DNA from: Xanthostigma xanthostigma
Lineage: Eukaryota; Arthropoda; Insecta; Raphidioptera; Raphidiidae
Length of the DNA stretch: 64,000 bases
Assembly: GCA_963575645.1 (NCBI GenBank)
Contig: OY754470.1
Location: 24,472,501-24,536,500 of the forward strand
Direction of reading: 5' to 3'
Both the position numbers and the translations under genes were made by a program. Of this stretch, positions 32,901-42,768 are shown piece after piece (positions within the stretch are counted from its first letter, which is position 1; every line of letters begins with the position of its first letter). The notes under the pieces are model-generated. The model ran no database searches, had not been told where the DNA came from, and worked only from the letters and a program-made list of their open reading frames with translations.

Positions 32901-35271
32901 CAAGAACACATCAGTGTGGACGAAACGCTCTGTGCTCTCTCGCATCGCTCAATGCTTCGATCCTCTCGGTTGGCTATCACCCGTGATTATTCGCGACAAG
33001 ATTTTTATGCAAGAATTGTGGTGGATTAGACTTGAATGGGATGAACCACTTCCAGAACCATTAGCGAATCGTTGGATAAAATTTATCGCAGAACTATCAT
33101 ACGTGTCAACATTCTCTATACCGCGATGGGTTGGTCTATCGTTATCAATTTCGACAGTGGAACTACATGGTTTCTCGGACGCATCGCATGTCGCCCTTAG
33201 TGCGGTCGTCTATCTACGAGTCATGAGCAACCTCGGTAAAGTTCGTGTCGCACTCATCTCGGCTAAAACGAAAGTTGCCCCCCGAAAAGGTACATCTACG
33301 GTAAAGAAACGTGTTCGTATTGCTCGTGTTACAACTCCGAGACTCGAACTTACAGCAGCAGTATTACTTACGCGACTTTCTTCTCGCCTACAACAAACGA
33401 TCAATAGAAACGATATCGCAATTCATCTGTGGACCGACTCAACGGTGACCTTGTATTGGATCAAGGGGCAACCCTCACAGTGGAAGGATTTTGTAAAAAA
33501 TCGTGTCACAATGATTCAGAACATTCTTCCCAATGCGCACTGGCATCACGTATCAGGTGATGACAATCCAGCTGATTGTGCTTCACGTGGACTTTCTCCA
33601 CAACAACTGACCCCAGATCACATCTGGTGGCAAGGCCCGACCTGGTTGAAAAAACACTCAAATTTCTGGCCATCGAACATCCCTCATCATGATGAAGATG
33701 TAGACCTTGAAGAAAGGAAGATGGTCGTCGCAACTGTTCAACGCGGTGGACCTCCTCTGTGGTGTCTCATTTATCGTTATTCAAATCTGACTCGTCTGCT
33801 TCGTATCACAACCATCTGTCAACGAGCAATCACACGACTAAAGACACGCAGTGTGGAAACAATCTCAGGGCCGCTCACTCCGTTCGAACTTGAGTCAGCC
33901 CGACTCTTCTGGATCAAAGCCACACAACAGGCCTACCTTGACCAGGACATTCGATACCTGAAAAACGGCTGGGCTTTACCGCGCTCGAGTTCACTTCTCA
34001 GATTGGTGCCATTTCTTGACAACTGCGGATTGCTCCGACTTGGCGGGCGGCTTCATAATTCACTCCTCGATCCTGACACAAAGCATCCACTCATCTTGCC
34101 TCGTGAGTCACCTCTCACAACGCTCATTATCAGAGATGCTCATTTATCGACGCTTCATGGTGGAACGCAAGTGACACTTGCAACACTTCGACGATCATAC
34201 TGGATACTGGGTGGACGTGCTCCAGTTCGATCATATATCCTGCGATGTGTTAAATGTGCTCGTCAACGAGCTGTGATGGCTCAACAGCTGATGGGACAAT
34301 TGCCCCCTTCTCGTACAACTCCGTCTCGCCCATTCTCGCACTCTGGCGTGGATTACGCGGGACCTATCAACCTAAAAACTTGGAAAGGACGAGCTACAAG
34401 GACGTACAAAGGATACATCGTTCTCTTTGTATGTTTCGCAACATCAGCTGTACATCTGGAGCTGGTGACGGATTACTCAACAGAAGGCTTCATCGCGGCT
34501 TACAAAAGATTCACGGGACGCCGAGGAATCTGCACAACCATCACAAGCGACTGCGGAACAAACCTCGTCGGCGCAGATGCCGAGCTTCGCAAACTCTTTC
34601 ATGCGTCATCAAAAGAACTTAGACAATTAGCCAATCTCCTAGCAAACGACGGGACTGAATGGAAGTTCAACCCTCCATCAGCTCCACACTTTGGAGGAAA
34701 ATGGGAGGCTGGCGTCAAGTCGGTGAAGTTCCACCTGAAACGCGTTATCGGAGACGCGACATTGACATATGAAGAATACTCTACTCTACTCATTCAAATA
34801 GAAGCAGTACTCAATTCGCGACCACTTTGCCCACTATCCGATGATCCGACAGATGTCGACGCGCTGACTCCAGGCCACTTCCTTACAGGAACAGCTCTCA
34901 ATTCCATACCTGAACCATCTCTCCTCGACATCAAGCCGGCACGACTATCAAGATGGCAACTGCAAAGACAATTGCTCGAATCATTCTGGAAACGTTGGTC
35001 GTCTGAATACCTCCAACGTTTGCAGGGCATCTCCAAGTGGCACAACAATGTCGAAAACATTAAGGTAGGTGCTCTTGTATTGGTTACAGACGAGCGTTAC
35101 CCTCCATCTAAGTGGCCACTTGCCCGAATTATCAATGTGACACCAGGAGTTGACGGTCTGGTACGTGTAGTGACCGTTAAAACACAAACATCAACGTTCA
35201 CTCGTCCAATCGTCAAGCTTTGTCTCCTCCCTATACCATCATCTGTGGATTCATCAACTTCGGAATCTTAA
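29977..35271 (+). CDS. gag-pol: BEL/Pao gag-pol polyprotein
   Basis: A 1764-residue single frame, no internal stop; the ATG is 71 bp past the left LTR. Approximate domains: gag with a DUF1759-type region (residues 1-340, 'LPKFNGDYNEW'); zinc knuckles C351-C354-H359-C364 and C385-C388-H392-C397, plus a partial third at C403-C406; aspartic protease with D477 in 'LLDQGSE'; reverse transcriptase with D813 in 'SADIEKMYRQV' and box Y889-V890-D891-N892; RNase H with D1068, E1124, D1154 and D1200; integrase with H1389, H1394, C1424, C1427 and the D1459-D1525-E1577 triad; a DUF5641-type C-terminus. The products would form particles, cleave the polyprotein, copy RNA to DNA and integrate it. The odd point is Asn892 where the family has the second catalytic Asp of the YxDD box, which should cripple polymerisation. 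Other frames within the span are shadows. Confidence 0.96.
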   Translation: MSNYRTLSEHQEELYGLIHRAVTNLMKIGRQKITTSRIQSRLECLKSNWDKFQQNHLLIREIYGTAKDETREQLKLDPYFKDNWYSQCEEAFLDAQEEMGILYEELHSSEATDDGSALANQSATAPHHPDRTSHSGRLPRLDLPKFNGDYNEWAAYKDLFLSLVGHNTSLTCVEKLQYLKLSLMGPAAMRLKNIAVTSENFERAWDSLVNHYENQRILVHTYLNVLFSTKAVTHGSATEIERLLNDSQQALDALEALHRPVKEWSDLLVYMTISKLDPTTIMEWEKEIGASTDPPTFKQLEIFLIGRARALQAFERNTSSAQSSSSKTKNVSSGSKSHHTTEGQSSSAKGCAACESTEHYIAACPDYKSKTVTQRRDIIQKKKLCFNCLGYHLLRRCKSKKTCLTCGAQHHTSIHRETSSSSTTQITASQNQPSASPAAVNIVANCSPNTESVVLATALVHVVSRTGEHVKARALLDQGSEVSLVTEELVQRLRLPRSRSSIPIVGMGNETSRATNGEVVMTVKSRVTPSFSCEVKTLVLPRLTGHLPSVEASSQTWPHLHGLQLADPGYAKPGKIDIIFGAKVYKRVLQGGVRNGPDTAPIAQRTRLGWILSGNTLGAHQQLNVGHSYHCSPDRELLKSLERFWLQEEAFPSSHEELSQDEVECEKHFVSTHSRDATGRYIVKLPLKQSIEDLGDSKACAFRMLARMETRFLREPSFHVAYENFLKEYEDLGHMNRGPDEPKDPRKVFYLPHHGVMKETSATTKLRVVFNGSQATRSGLSLNDCLHIGPKILEDLSDVITRWRFYPYVFSADIEKMYRQVRVHPDDWDLQRILWRHTLDVPVSSYQLCTVTYGLACAPYLAIRTLHQLTQDEGYRFPEAVDAILKETYVDNVHSGAYSIQEGREKINQIDNLLLAAGFTLQQWVANNNELLTDISESRRAEVSSVSFEEEPVFRALGLSWQLQTDTFVFTSHANKNTSVWTKRSVLSRIAQCFDPLGWLSPVIIRDKIFMQELWWIRLEWDEPLPEPLANRWIKFIAELSYVSTFSIPRWVGLSLSISTVELHGFSDASHVALSAVVYLRVMSNLGKVRVALISAKTKVAPRKGTSTVKKRVRIARVTTPRLELTAAVLLTRLSSRLQQTINRNDIAIHLWTDSTVTLYWIKGQPSQWKDFVKNRVTMIQNILPNAHWHHVSGDDNPADCASRGLSPQQLTPDHIWWQGPTWLKKHSNFWPSNIPHHDEDVDLEERKMVVATVQRGGPPLWCLIYRYSNLTRLLRITTICQRAITRLKTRSVETISGPLTPFELESARLFWIKATQQAYLDQDIRYLKNGWALPRSSSLLRLVPFLDNCGLLRLGGRLHNSLLDPDTKHPLILPRESPLTTLIIRDAHLSTLHGGTQVTLATLRRSYWILGGRAPVRSYILRCVKCARQRAVMAQQLMGQLPPSRTTPSRPFSHSGVDYAGPINLKTWKGRATRTYKGYIVLFVCFATSAVHLELVTDYSTEGFIAAYKRFTGRRGICTTITSDCGTNLVGADAELRKLFHASSKELRQLANLLANDGTEWKFNPPSAPHFGGKWEAGVKSVKFHLKRVIGDATLTYEEYSTLLIQIEAVLNSRPLCPLSDDPTDVDALTPGHFLTGTALNSIPEPSLLDIKPARLSRWQLQRQLLESFWKRWSSEYLQRLQGISKWHNNVENIKVGALVLVTDERYPPSKWPLARIINVTPGVDGLVRVVTVKTQTSTFTRPIVKLCLLPIPSSVDSSTSES

Positions 35272-35276
35272 GTTTT

Positions 35277-35303
35277 CGCCAACTTCTGAAAGTTGTCTTG
35301 GCG
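35277..35303. repeat. Hairpin just after the stop codon
   Basis: CGCCAA (35277-35282) pairs with TTGGCG (35298-35303), with weaker inner pairing AACTT/AAGTT. It overlaps the start of the purine tract. It may be fortuitous. Confidence 0.4.
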
Positions 35304-35310
35304 GGCGGAA
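35300..35310 (+). promoter_or_regulatory. Polypurine tract
   Basis: GGCGGGCGGAA lies directly before the right LTR, the position and composition expected for plus-strand primer formation in BEL/Pao elements. Confidence 0.85.
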
Positions 35311-35551
35311 TGTTTGGTAAAAAGCAAAAATGATTTATGTGAATCTACCTAATTGAATTTGTATATGATAAATTATGTAACTTATTATAATACTTTATGT
35401 AACCTTTTTTGTACATTAATTTTTGTTAAAATGTTAAATAAAATCAGTTAAAAACGAATATTGAAACTGATCAGAATATAATTATCAATCGTAAAATTAT
35501 CTTTATCTACAAAAAATCCACAAGTATTTATTTCCTAATTACAAATATACA
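35311..35551 (+). repeat. Right LTR of the BEL/Pao element
   Basis: 241 bp; compared line by line with the left LTR I found no difference. Followed by the duplicated GACGC. Confidence 0.95.
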
Positions 35552-35804
35552 GACGCCTTACGAATTGCTAGGCTCGAAAATCTGGATTGACAATTACTTA
35601 AGATATTAACTCTCACAATCCTAAAAAGACACTGTAGAATTTTTGAAACAATCATGCCCAAAATATAACTGATAGATTGAAACTGTTTGCCGTAGGACTG
35701 GGTCTATGTTTTCGCAAGATCCTTTATCTTTGTAACTTGCTTACATAATATCACCTTCGCTTAGATGTAATTATTGTTGTATGCAAAAATCATACAACTC
35801 GATT

Positions 35805-37025
35805 TTCATCCTCTTCCAAATGTCTGACGTAAAACTTTGGAGTCGTATATAGTTTCGATGAAAATACAATATTCTGATATCTTGGCTACAATAATATTTA
35901 TATCATAAGTTAAAAGAATGGCAATAAACATGTGGTGATGGAGGTGACGGTGTTAATGGAGGGAGAACATGTCTCATGTCACACAAATATCTTGAAACAG
36001 CTGCCTCCACCATATCAGAAAATTAGGCCGTACTCTAGTATCGCAAGGGGTGAAATTTATCAGACTAAAAAGTTAAAAACTAAAATATATAGTTTCAGAA
36101 CAATCTATAAAACATGCTTGTATCAATTCACTAAGAAATAGAAAATAAATGTCTCTTTTCCATAACGTTTAAAAGGGTTGGACTCTTGATAAATTAAATA
36201 AAGTATAGTTACAGTGAGTGCTCCGCGCTTTTAGACGTTAAGAAGAGAAAGATGTTTGTTTTCTATATATTTTAGTGCAATGGACACTTGATTAATTAAA
36301 TGAAATATATAAACAGTAAGTGACCCACGCTTTTAATAAACGTTATAGAATATCGAAGAATCTCGTTAGAGATTCTTTTCTGTGCTAAATGCCGACGAAT
36401 CTCTTACAGATTCTTATACATTGATTTTGCCTGTCTCTCATATAACGCCGTGTATATGAGGCCAGTTTCCAAGTTTTATAGTTCTGTGACCACGTGACTT
36501 TCGTCTTACCAAATTTTCACCCATATAGTGCTTCTATACAACAATAATAATAATGTACTGTTGAAATCCAACCTCGAAATTTTGTGCTTATAAAAGCTAT
36601 ACAAGAGCAACAGCAAAAAAAAAGTGCACACACGGCGTTTTTTTAGTGGTAACTAAAGGAGTTATACGACCGCCGTCTTTGCATTTTTTTTTGCTGTTGC
36701 TATTGTAGCTTTTATATAAGCACAGAATTTCGAGGTTGGATTTCAATTCCTTGTCTGCCTCGAAATTCATTTTTTTCGACGTCTTAGGCACAGAATTTCG
36801 AGCATGATTTCAATTTCTTGTCTGCCTCGAAATTCTTTTTTTTTAAGTTATATAATCTTGAGATCCAGTTGCCTCAAGTTTTTGAATTTAGCACAGAACG
36901 AAGTTTTTTTTTAAGATTGTAGATATACATTTTAGTGCGTTGATATTATAAGCGTGTGTTTTAGATTTTTTTAAAACCATAATTTTTTTTGAAGACCGTA
37001 TTACTTGTTTGAGTGTCGCGTCTTA
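35805..37025 (+). repeat. Dispersed repeat D, copy 2
   Basis: Matches 13981-14525 in order. It passes through 'gagtcgtatatagtttcg' with no palindromic MITE, so it supplies an empty site for 14021-14168. It also has a local tandem duplication of the 'aattaaat...cacgctttt' block (about 36188-36355) and extra sequence, including a hairpin, before the final 'ttttagtgcgttgatat' block at 36925. Confidence 0.6.
36563..36750. repeat. Hairpin plus partial tandem copy
   Basis: The left arm 'ttgaaatccaacctcgaaat' through 'gagcaacagcaaaaaa' is mirrored by 'ttttttgctgttgcta' through 'atttcgaggttggatttcaa'. A second 'gcacagaatttcgag...ttgtctgcctcgaaatt' unit follows at 36788-36838. Inserted in repeat D copy 2. 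Confidence 0.65.
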
Positions 37026-39129
37026 TCAAAATACCTATAGTTTTTGTTATTACTGTATTATCTACCATGTACATTGAGTGCAACACATTACTGCATGATG
37101 GGGGGGGGGGCACCGTTGAATATTATTTAGTCTTTTTGTCTATCGGATGCTGCAACATGTAGCTACAATGCAACCCCTACCGTAAGTTCGTGCGAGACGA
37201 TATCATCCATCATCGTTTATAATGTCTGTATACTCGTTTGCAATATCGGTCGTGTTAAGGTCGGGTCACAACCACTGCAGTAAAACCACCCGTCACGTTG
37301 TAGTTGGGGCGCACGGCACGACCCCGAAAACCGACATTTTTAAGAAAACAAACAGGATCCATGTATTGAATCTGTGAAATGTGAAAGGCTGACCTTCGTT
37401 CAAGAAAATACTCATAATCATCATAAATAAAATATTTGATAACGAGACAGCTGTCTATTTTTACTTTTTCGAGTATTTTGTGTGATATCCATATATTATA
37501 TTTAATAGTTTACTATATGAATCATTGTCTATCTACTTAATGTGTGGTGAATGAAAGCAACAAAGCGTATCGAAAATATATCTGCGTCTCTTTCTTCGAT
37601 GTAATTCCCTGATTTCTCCGATGATAGGATTGGTTGATGGACTTGCATTCAATCTGAGTAAAGTATCTCTGTTTCAAAAACTTTGTCTTTTTCTATGACG
37701 TTATAACATGGGCGTACCCAGCTTTTGGTCCCCCGTACTTGCTTTGCCCTCCTGGATACACGCCAGTGCTTAAGGCGTGAAAAAAGACAGAAGTACATGT
37801 TCGATTGCGATTTTATTCCTATATGTTCAGTATAGAATAAAAGTATATGGTGATATCTAAACATGTTTTCAGAATTTTTTATATGAAACATCTTAATGGC
37901 GCGTTTGATTAGGAGTAAAAACGTGCAATTGACACGACACTTTTATGGGAGGGCGTTACGTTTGTGTGCTTTGCATTAGTAACGCGAGCCGACCTATCAG
38001 CCGTGGTTAGTCTATACTCTATATTATTATATAAAGAGGTAAAATTTGTTTTTATGTTTGTATGTAGGGCACAATCTCTGGAACTACTGGACCGATTCTA
38101 AACATGTTTTCACTAATAAAAAACCTCACTATCCTTGAGTAATATAAGCGATATTTTATTTTGATAAAAAATAAAAGTCCCAAATAAACTGGCTAAATTT
38201 GAGTACATGATGGAAGTATAGAAAGTTTGTGGTGGAAGTACGAGTATATAAAAATATATTTGTTCAAAGCTGACTATTGTACTGTAATATGTTGTCGCTG
38301 CCGTATTTCATTTCAATCGCGTGTGGAGCTGCGGGTAGTGGCTTAGTCTGATATAAAAATGTTAATGTATCAAATTCTTTAACAGCCACCGCCTAGTTTA
38401 GACTCTTCGGCGAGGAATCGCCTCCACACTCTAAGCACGTAGACGCCCAGAGCTCGAATGTAACTTTTTGCATTCGTTTTGCTTGAGTGTCAGTGCACTC
38501 GACACTGCAGAGCCATTTTTTTCAACTCACATTATTACCTATCAGTCTACAAAGAAATTGCAGTTTAATTTATTAAAACATATAGTACGTTATCCTTTTT
38601 ATTAGCTTAGCCTGTCTGTATGAATGTAATAGAATTTTTTAATTCAGTTTTCAACCACCGCCGATTTTCTGAATAATTACTAGATATTAAGAATTATTTT
38701 TGAGTTGATTCTTTTTTTTTTAACGGCGCCATTAGATGTTTCACATTTAATTCCAATTTTATTAAACATCCAGCGCACATACGCCTGTGTGTTAGTGTAT
38801 TGTGTTTTGCGAAAACAACTGACGACTTCTAACACCATTTTTTTTGTGCATGTTTCCGTTACGATTTATGATTTACTCTAATTATATGCGCTAAACAACA
38901 TAGATATACGTTTTGATATGCACTCCTACATTTAACCTCGTAATGTCACAATGGATTTAATCTGTTGACTTGGAGAATATGCATATTGTTTGATATGAAA
39001 CTATAACAATTGTGCAAGAGAAGATTGTGACCCCAATATTAAGTGATCGAACAATAATGTCATTAAATTAATATTGAAGAACATCTTTTTTTTCTTATTG
39101 AAGCGTAAATAATTTGGAAAGAACCAAAC
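37026..39129. other. No gene; short-element tail at 38028-38160
   Basis: Contains a poly-G run (37099-37110), a 'catgggcgtacccagc...ggatacacgccagtg' pair (37707-37767) that looks like a collapsed hAT end pair without a matching duplication, and a dispersed tail ('tctctggaactactggaccg', 38085). The rest is AT-rich without a supported gene. Confidence 0.45.
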
Positions 39130-39179
39130 TTTAAAACGAACGGTCAAGTGCGAGTCGAACTCGCACACCATCGTACAAT

Positions 39180-39473
39180 ATAATAATAATAATAATAATA
39201 CTCTTTATTTTCTCCAATTTTACATTATAGTAAAATTTACTCAACTTGTGAGTATAAAACATGTCAGTAAACAATAATTAAGTTTAATTAAATGTTGAAA
39301 TAAATGTATAAAAATCGTCCAGAGTGTGCTAGTTTTATCAATTCCTGTTTTAATTTATTTTTTAGTCTACTACTGTTTAATTTTACTAAAGTATTAGGCA
39401 GTTTGTTATAAATGTTTGCTATTGTATTATTTATTAACATTATGTACTTTTTACACGCATGACCAACACCAGC
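39180..39473 (-). pseudogene. 3' end of a Jockey/CR1-type LINE
   Basis: On the minus strand, about 61 codons run to TAA at 39288-39290, with 'NTIANIYNKLPNTLVKL' then Lys/Arg-rich sequence. That pattern is typical of the last residues of Jockey/CR1-type reverse transcriptase ORFs. Downstream on that strand it ends in a TTA/TAA trinucleotide run (39181-39200), as LINE 3' ends often do. It is 5'-truncated. Confidence 0.5.
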
Positions 39474-39484
39474 CTATTCGGAAT

Positions 39485-39740
39485 TTTTTTTTATTTACGT
39501 GGCGGCAATTTTGAAAATTGCCGTCTTGGTGTTATTTTTCATTTTCGTTTAACTTTAATAGGACTGACCACGCATGCCCAATATCAAATTAATCGGAGAT
39601 TTTTTCGTAATTTGTAAGGCGGCCATTTTGATATTCGCCATATTTTTTCGTATATTGTTAATAGGACTGAACACGCATGCTTAATCGGAAATTTGTTTTT
39701 TAATTTGCATGGCGGCCATTTTGAAATTCGCCATCTTGGT
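39485..39740. repeat. Tandem array, three units of about 110 bp
   Basis: Each unit contains a variant of 'ggcggccattttgaaattcg' followed by 'cgcatgc' and 'aatcggaaatttttt'. Confidence 0.55.
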
Positions 39741-40203
39741 TTTTCATTATTTGTTGTTATAAAGGCAATAGAAATATATAGGTACACTGTGTGAAAATTT
39801 CAACTTTCTACCTATTACGGTTCATGAGATACAGCCCGCTGACACACGGACGGACGGACAACGGAAGCTTTGTGATAGGGTCCCATTTAGCATCCTTCGG
39901 GTACGGAACCCTAATAACGATTACGTGAAAAAAAAAATCAACCGCCTTTTCGGACCTTTAACCTTAAAAAGGAGGTTATCAATTCGCCGTGTATGCTTGT
40001 GTGCGTGCAGACCGCGATTATTTCAGGAACTACTGCATCGGTTTACGATGAAACGTTATTTGGCATTTGAAGAATAAACCGATTTAAATAAAACTGTTTT
40101 AACCGCCTCCCAAAATGTTATGAGACCGGCTGCGATCAAACCAGCGACCTTCTTTATATAAGTGAAGAGCGTAAATTTATGGTTGTTTAGCTATGGTATA
40201 ACA

Positions 40204-40481
40204 CAGACCTGGGCAAATGGCGGCCCGCGGGCCGGATCCGGCCCGCAGTGGACTTTTGTCCGGCCCGCGAAGCATTTTATAAATAATTATGAGCGAAAAT
40301 AGTTTGCCAATATAATTTGGCGCATAAAAAAAATTTTAGAAAAATAGTAAATAGCAAGGGCGAAAAAAGTCCTTTTTGTTGCGGAAATGAAAGGACCTTT
40401 TTTTGCTCTCCAAATTTTTGGCCCACGGTCAAATTTTCATCAGCAATGTGGCCCGACAATCAAAAGATTTGCCCGCCCCTG
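40204..40481. mobile_element. hAT-type MITE (GC-rich ends), 7/8 duplication
   Basis: Starts CAGACCTGGGCAAATGG and ends ATTTGCCCGCCCCTG. Flanks are GTATAACA (40196-40203) and GTATAGCA (40482-40489). Subterminal 'ggcccgcgggcc' palindromes are a common hAT feature. The 278-bp interior is non-coding. Confidence 0.85.
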
Positions 40482-40489
40482 GTATAGCA

Positions 40490-41317
40490 TGTAGTTGTCC
40501 TATACTATACTGTGCAATATGTTGCTTGAAACATTAAATGTCAAAAATGATAAAATAAAATAGGTAGCTTAAAAAATTGAACTACTAAACACATTTCAAT
40601 GAATTTAAACGGATTTCTATTCTGACAGTATAAACAAAGCGAATAAAAAATAAACCAAGGCGATTCGTCTTGACAAATCGCCTTGGTTTGTTTTTTACAG
40701 GTCGCAAACCTTGTATTTATCGGGTTTTGCATGTTTGCTCCTCAATTAAGGTCTGGCGTGAAAAACACACTCCCGCTACCGACATAGCGGTGTGTGCAAT
40801 ATTTTTGTCCGTAGAGTTTCTGAAAGCCGACAACTTTCTCGAGTGAAATTTGTTCTATGAAACTGACTAATTTTGCAAAAATTCTGTACAAACCAAAGCA
40901 CGGCGCAGTGTAGATTCGAATTTCGTGCAAACCTGTGCAGCTAAAAATAAATGAAATAAAACACGTTTTATTAAATTAAAATACGACTAATATAAACAAT
41001 ATGAGCATTGAGCAAGTTCTGTATAAATATTTATGTGTGGTGGAACCTTACGCGCCATATACCGCGTCCCTCTTGTTCGCACTGACCGCTCTTTGTTCAA
41101 ACATTAGATAACTAATATATACACAGGCTCAATTTATCGGTTACCTTGAAAACGTTAAGGTCGCACACAAAAAAATCCACTAAAATCGTTTTGTTCTATA
41201 CACGCACGCATACAGGATGAATAATAATTAATATTTAACTACAATTAATGTCGAGTGACTTCCCACTGACTGTTTCACGATTTATGTAAAAGACGCCTAG
41301 CAGGTGTGAAATATAAA
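40490..41317. other. No gene; palindrome at 40645-40696
   Basis: 'aataaaccaaggcgatt' is mirrored by 'aaatcgccttggtttgtt' around a 9-bp loop. The remainder is AT-rich with nothing supported. Confidence 0.5.
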
Positions 41318-42312
41318 GGATCCCGCACAAACCTCATGGGATTGGGTTCTCGGTTAAATTGATCGCAAATGGTTTTACTTTATAGTTTAAAGGTCACTAT
41401 GAAAAAGTGACAATCAATAGATTTTTAGCTATACAGATATGTTTAGCGAGATTTTAGATATAGGGATAGCCATTGAATTCACAAACATGCGTTCCAACTC
41501 TTCTTGGTTTCTGGGCTTGTATGCCGTAGTCCATACGTTTCGTCTGCAATTGCGGTAGACATATTATCAAAGGCGATGTGGTAGCGGGCGAAGTGTCCTT
41601 CTAGGCTGCTCACAGGTAAGTGTGTCGACAAGTGCGGCACTTCCTTTTTTATGGTCAGCGTGCTCGTGTTCTCTACTCGGTCGTAGTATGCTCTCCTGTG
41701 ATTGATCGTTCCATTCAGTGGGTTGGTATTGCACAGTGCTGGTGTCCAGGTTTTACTTAGATTCAAACCTTCATCTTTCCGGTTGAAACTATCGTGTGTT
41801 TGTGTATTTCTATGGCCTCTCTGTATATGCGCGAGTAGTGCCTTTGTTAATGTCTTCCGCAGCCGCAGTTGTGACGAAACGTCAGGTAGAAATACCAAAT
41901 GGACCACGGCATACAAGCCCGGAAACAAGGAGATTTGGATCAACACCGGCCGTGAAAGCCTACACACTTGGATGTTCCATGTTCAACTTTTGTGCTTTTT
42001 TTTAGAAATAGAAAAATCGGCAAAAACTATAGGTAATGTTGGAAGGTATCACCCTGTATAAAATAATATTCGGATTCAGCGTAGGTAGGTACTCAAAAAC
42101 ATTTTTCTGGAGCTTAGGATTTTTTAAGATTGTGAATTCAAGGGTTATTCCTATTTCTAAAATCTCGCTAAACATATCGGTGGCTAATCGGTAGTTTTTA
42201 GGCTATGCGCCCTTGGAAACTTTTTCTTAGTGACCTTTAAGCTATAAAATAAAACCATTTTTCATCAATTTAACCGAGAACCAAATCCCATAAGGTTTAT
42301 GCGGGGTCCCTT
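41318..42312. mobile_element. Penelope-like remnant inside a large inverted repeat
   Basis: Outer arms of about 180 bp (41318-41495 and 42128-42312) are inverted relatives, sharing 'ggttctcggttaaattgat', 'atatgtttagcgagatttta' and 'gggat...tgaattcaca', roughly 80% alike by eye. A smaller inverted match ('acggcatacaagccc') lies at about 41503-41531 and 41905-41935. Between them is a minus-strand coding relic. Inverted or partly duplicated copies are common for Penelope-like elements. Confidence 0.55.
41479..41900 (-). pseudogene. Frameshifted end of a Penelope-like GIY-YIG retroelement ORF
   Basis: One minus-strand frame contains R-E-A-I-E-I-H-K-H. A neighbouring frame continues D-S-F-N-R-K-D-E-G-L-N-L-S-K-T-W-T-P-A-L. 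In GIY-YIG-carrying retroelement ORFs these two motifs lie next to each other near the C-terminus, so the split is a frameshift. The reverse transcriptase is absent. A GACGTTTCG...GAAGACATT motif lies just upstream on the same strand. Confidence 0.55.
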
Positions 42313-42315
42313 AGG

Positions 42316-42610
42316 CAAAATTCTAGTAACTAAATTTTGCCCTGTCCACTAACGAAATTCTAGTAACTAAATATCGCCTTGTAACTAAGTTTTGACCTGT
42401 CATATGCTAAATTTCGCCCCGTCAACCAACGAAATTCTAGTAACTAAACATCGCCTTGTAACTAAATTTTGCCGTGTCATCTAGTTGTCGCTTTTAACAA
42501 AAGCCGAAATATAATCCAACGCATACACAAAGCAAGCGTCACGCGCTGTCATCTAACTAAATACTGTAACTTTTCGCCCTGTTATCTAGATGTCGCCTTC
42601 AACTAATGCC
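42316..42610 (+). repeat. Minisatellite array M, copy 1
   Basis: About 77-bp units built on 'gaaattctagtaactaaat', 'atcgccttgtaactaa' and 'ttttgccctgtca'. Two full units begin at 42351 and 42428, with degraded flanking units. Homologous to 53797-54045. Both arrays are followed by 'gcgccaatt.cacggtttt', so they are parts of one larger repeat. Confidence 0.6.
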
Positions 42611-42768
42611 ATGTTTAATCCAACGTTCAGAAACAGCAAGCGTACTATAAACGTAACGTTCTCCCATGTAAGTATCGCGCCAATTGCACGGTTTTACTCC
42701 CAACCAAACTCGCGAGAGAAGAGGGAATACCCGGCTGCCTTGACAATACGTCACGATTTTATATAGAT

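Larger units (their letters stand above)
29665..35551 (+). mobile_element. Complete BEL/Pao LTR retrotransposon
   Basis: A 5887-bp element bounded by 241-bp LTRs that appear identical by eye, with a 5-bp target duplication GACGC (29660-29664 and 35552-35556). A primer-binding-site position follows the left LTR and a purine tract precedes the right LTR. One uninterrupted gag-pol frame lies between. Domain order gag, CCHC, protease, RT, RNase H, integrase and the 5-bp duplication fit BEL/Pao. No env-like frame is present. Identical LTRs mean insertion was recent on an evolutionary scale. Confidence 0.97.
39130..39915 (-). repeat. GGTTCCGTACC-family repeat, minus strand, with nested LINE
   Basis: The left edge 'cggtcaagtgcgagtcg' and right edge 'ggtacggaaccctaa' are the family's 3' and 5' ends on the minus strand. 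The interior holds a LINE 3' end and a tandem array (39485-39740). Confidence 0.6.

Noticed and set aside
30215..35187. Many secondary frames within the retrotransposon (60-122 codons, both strands)
   Set aside because: They are shadows of the gag-pol frame; none has its own domain or start logic.
35277..35303. Post-stop hairpin as a transcription terminator
   Set aside because: Hairpin terminators are bacterial; here it overlaps the retrotransposon purine tract and may be incidental.
37707..37767. Tiny hAT-like end pair (CATGGGCGTACCCAG ... CTGGATACACGCCAGTG)
   Set aside because: Only 61 bp and no matching 8-bp flanks, so not called as an element.
39181..39201. TAA trinucleotide run as an independent microsatellite
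   Set aside because: It lies at the 3' end of a LINE remnant on the minus strand, where such runs are expected.
41702..42061. Plus-strand 119-codon frame
   Set aside because: It is the complement of the minus-strand Penelope-like relic plus the right arm of an inverted repeat.
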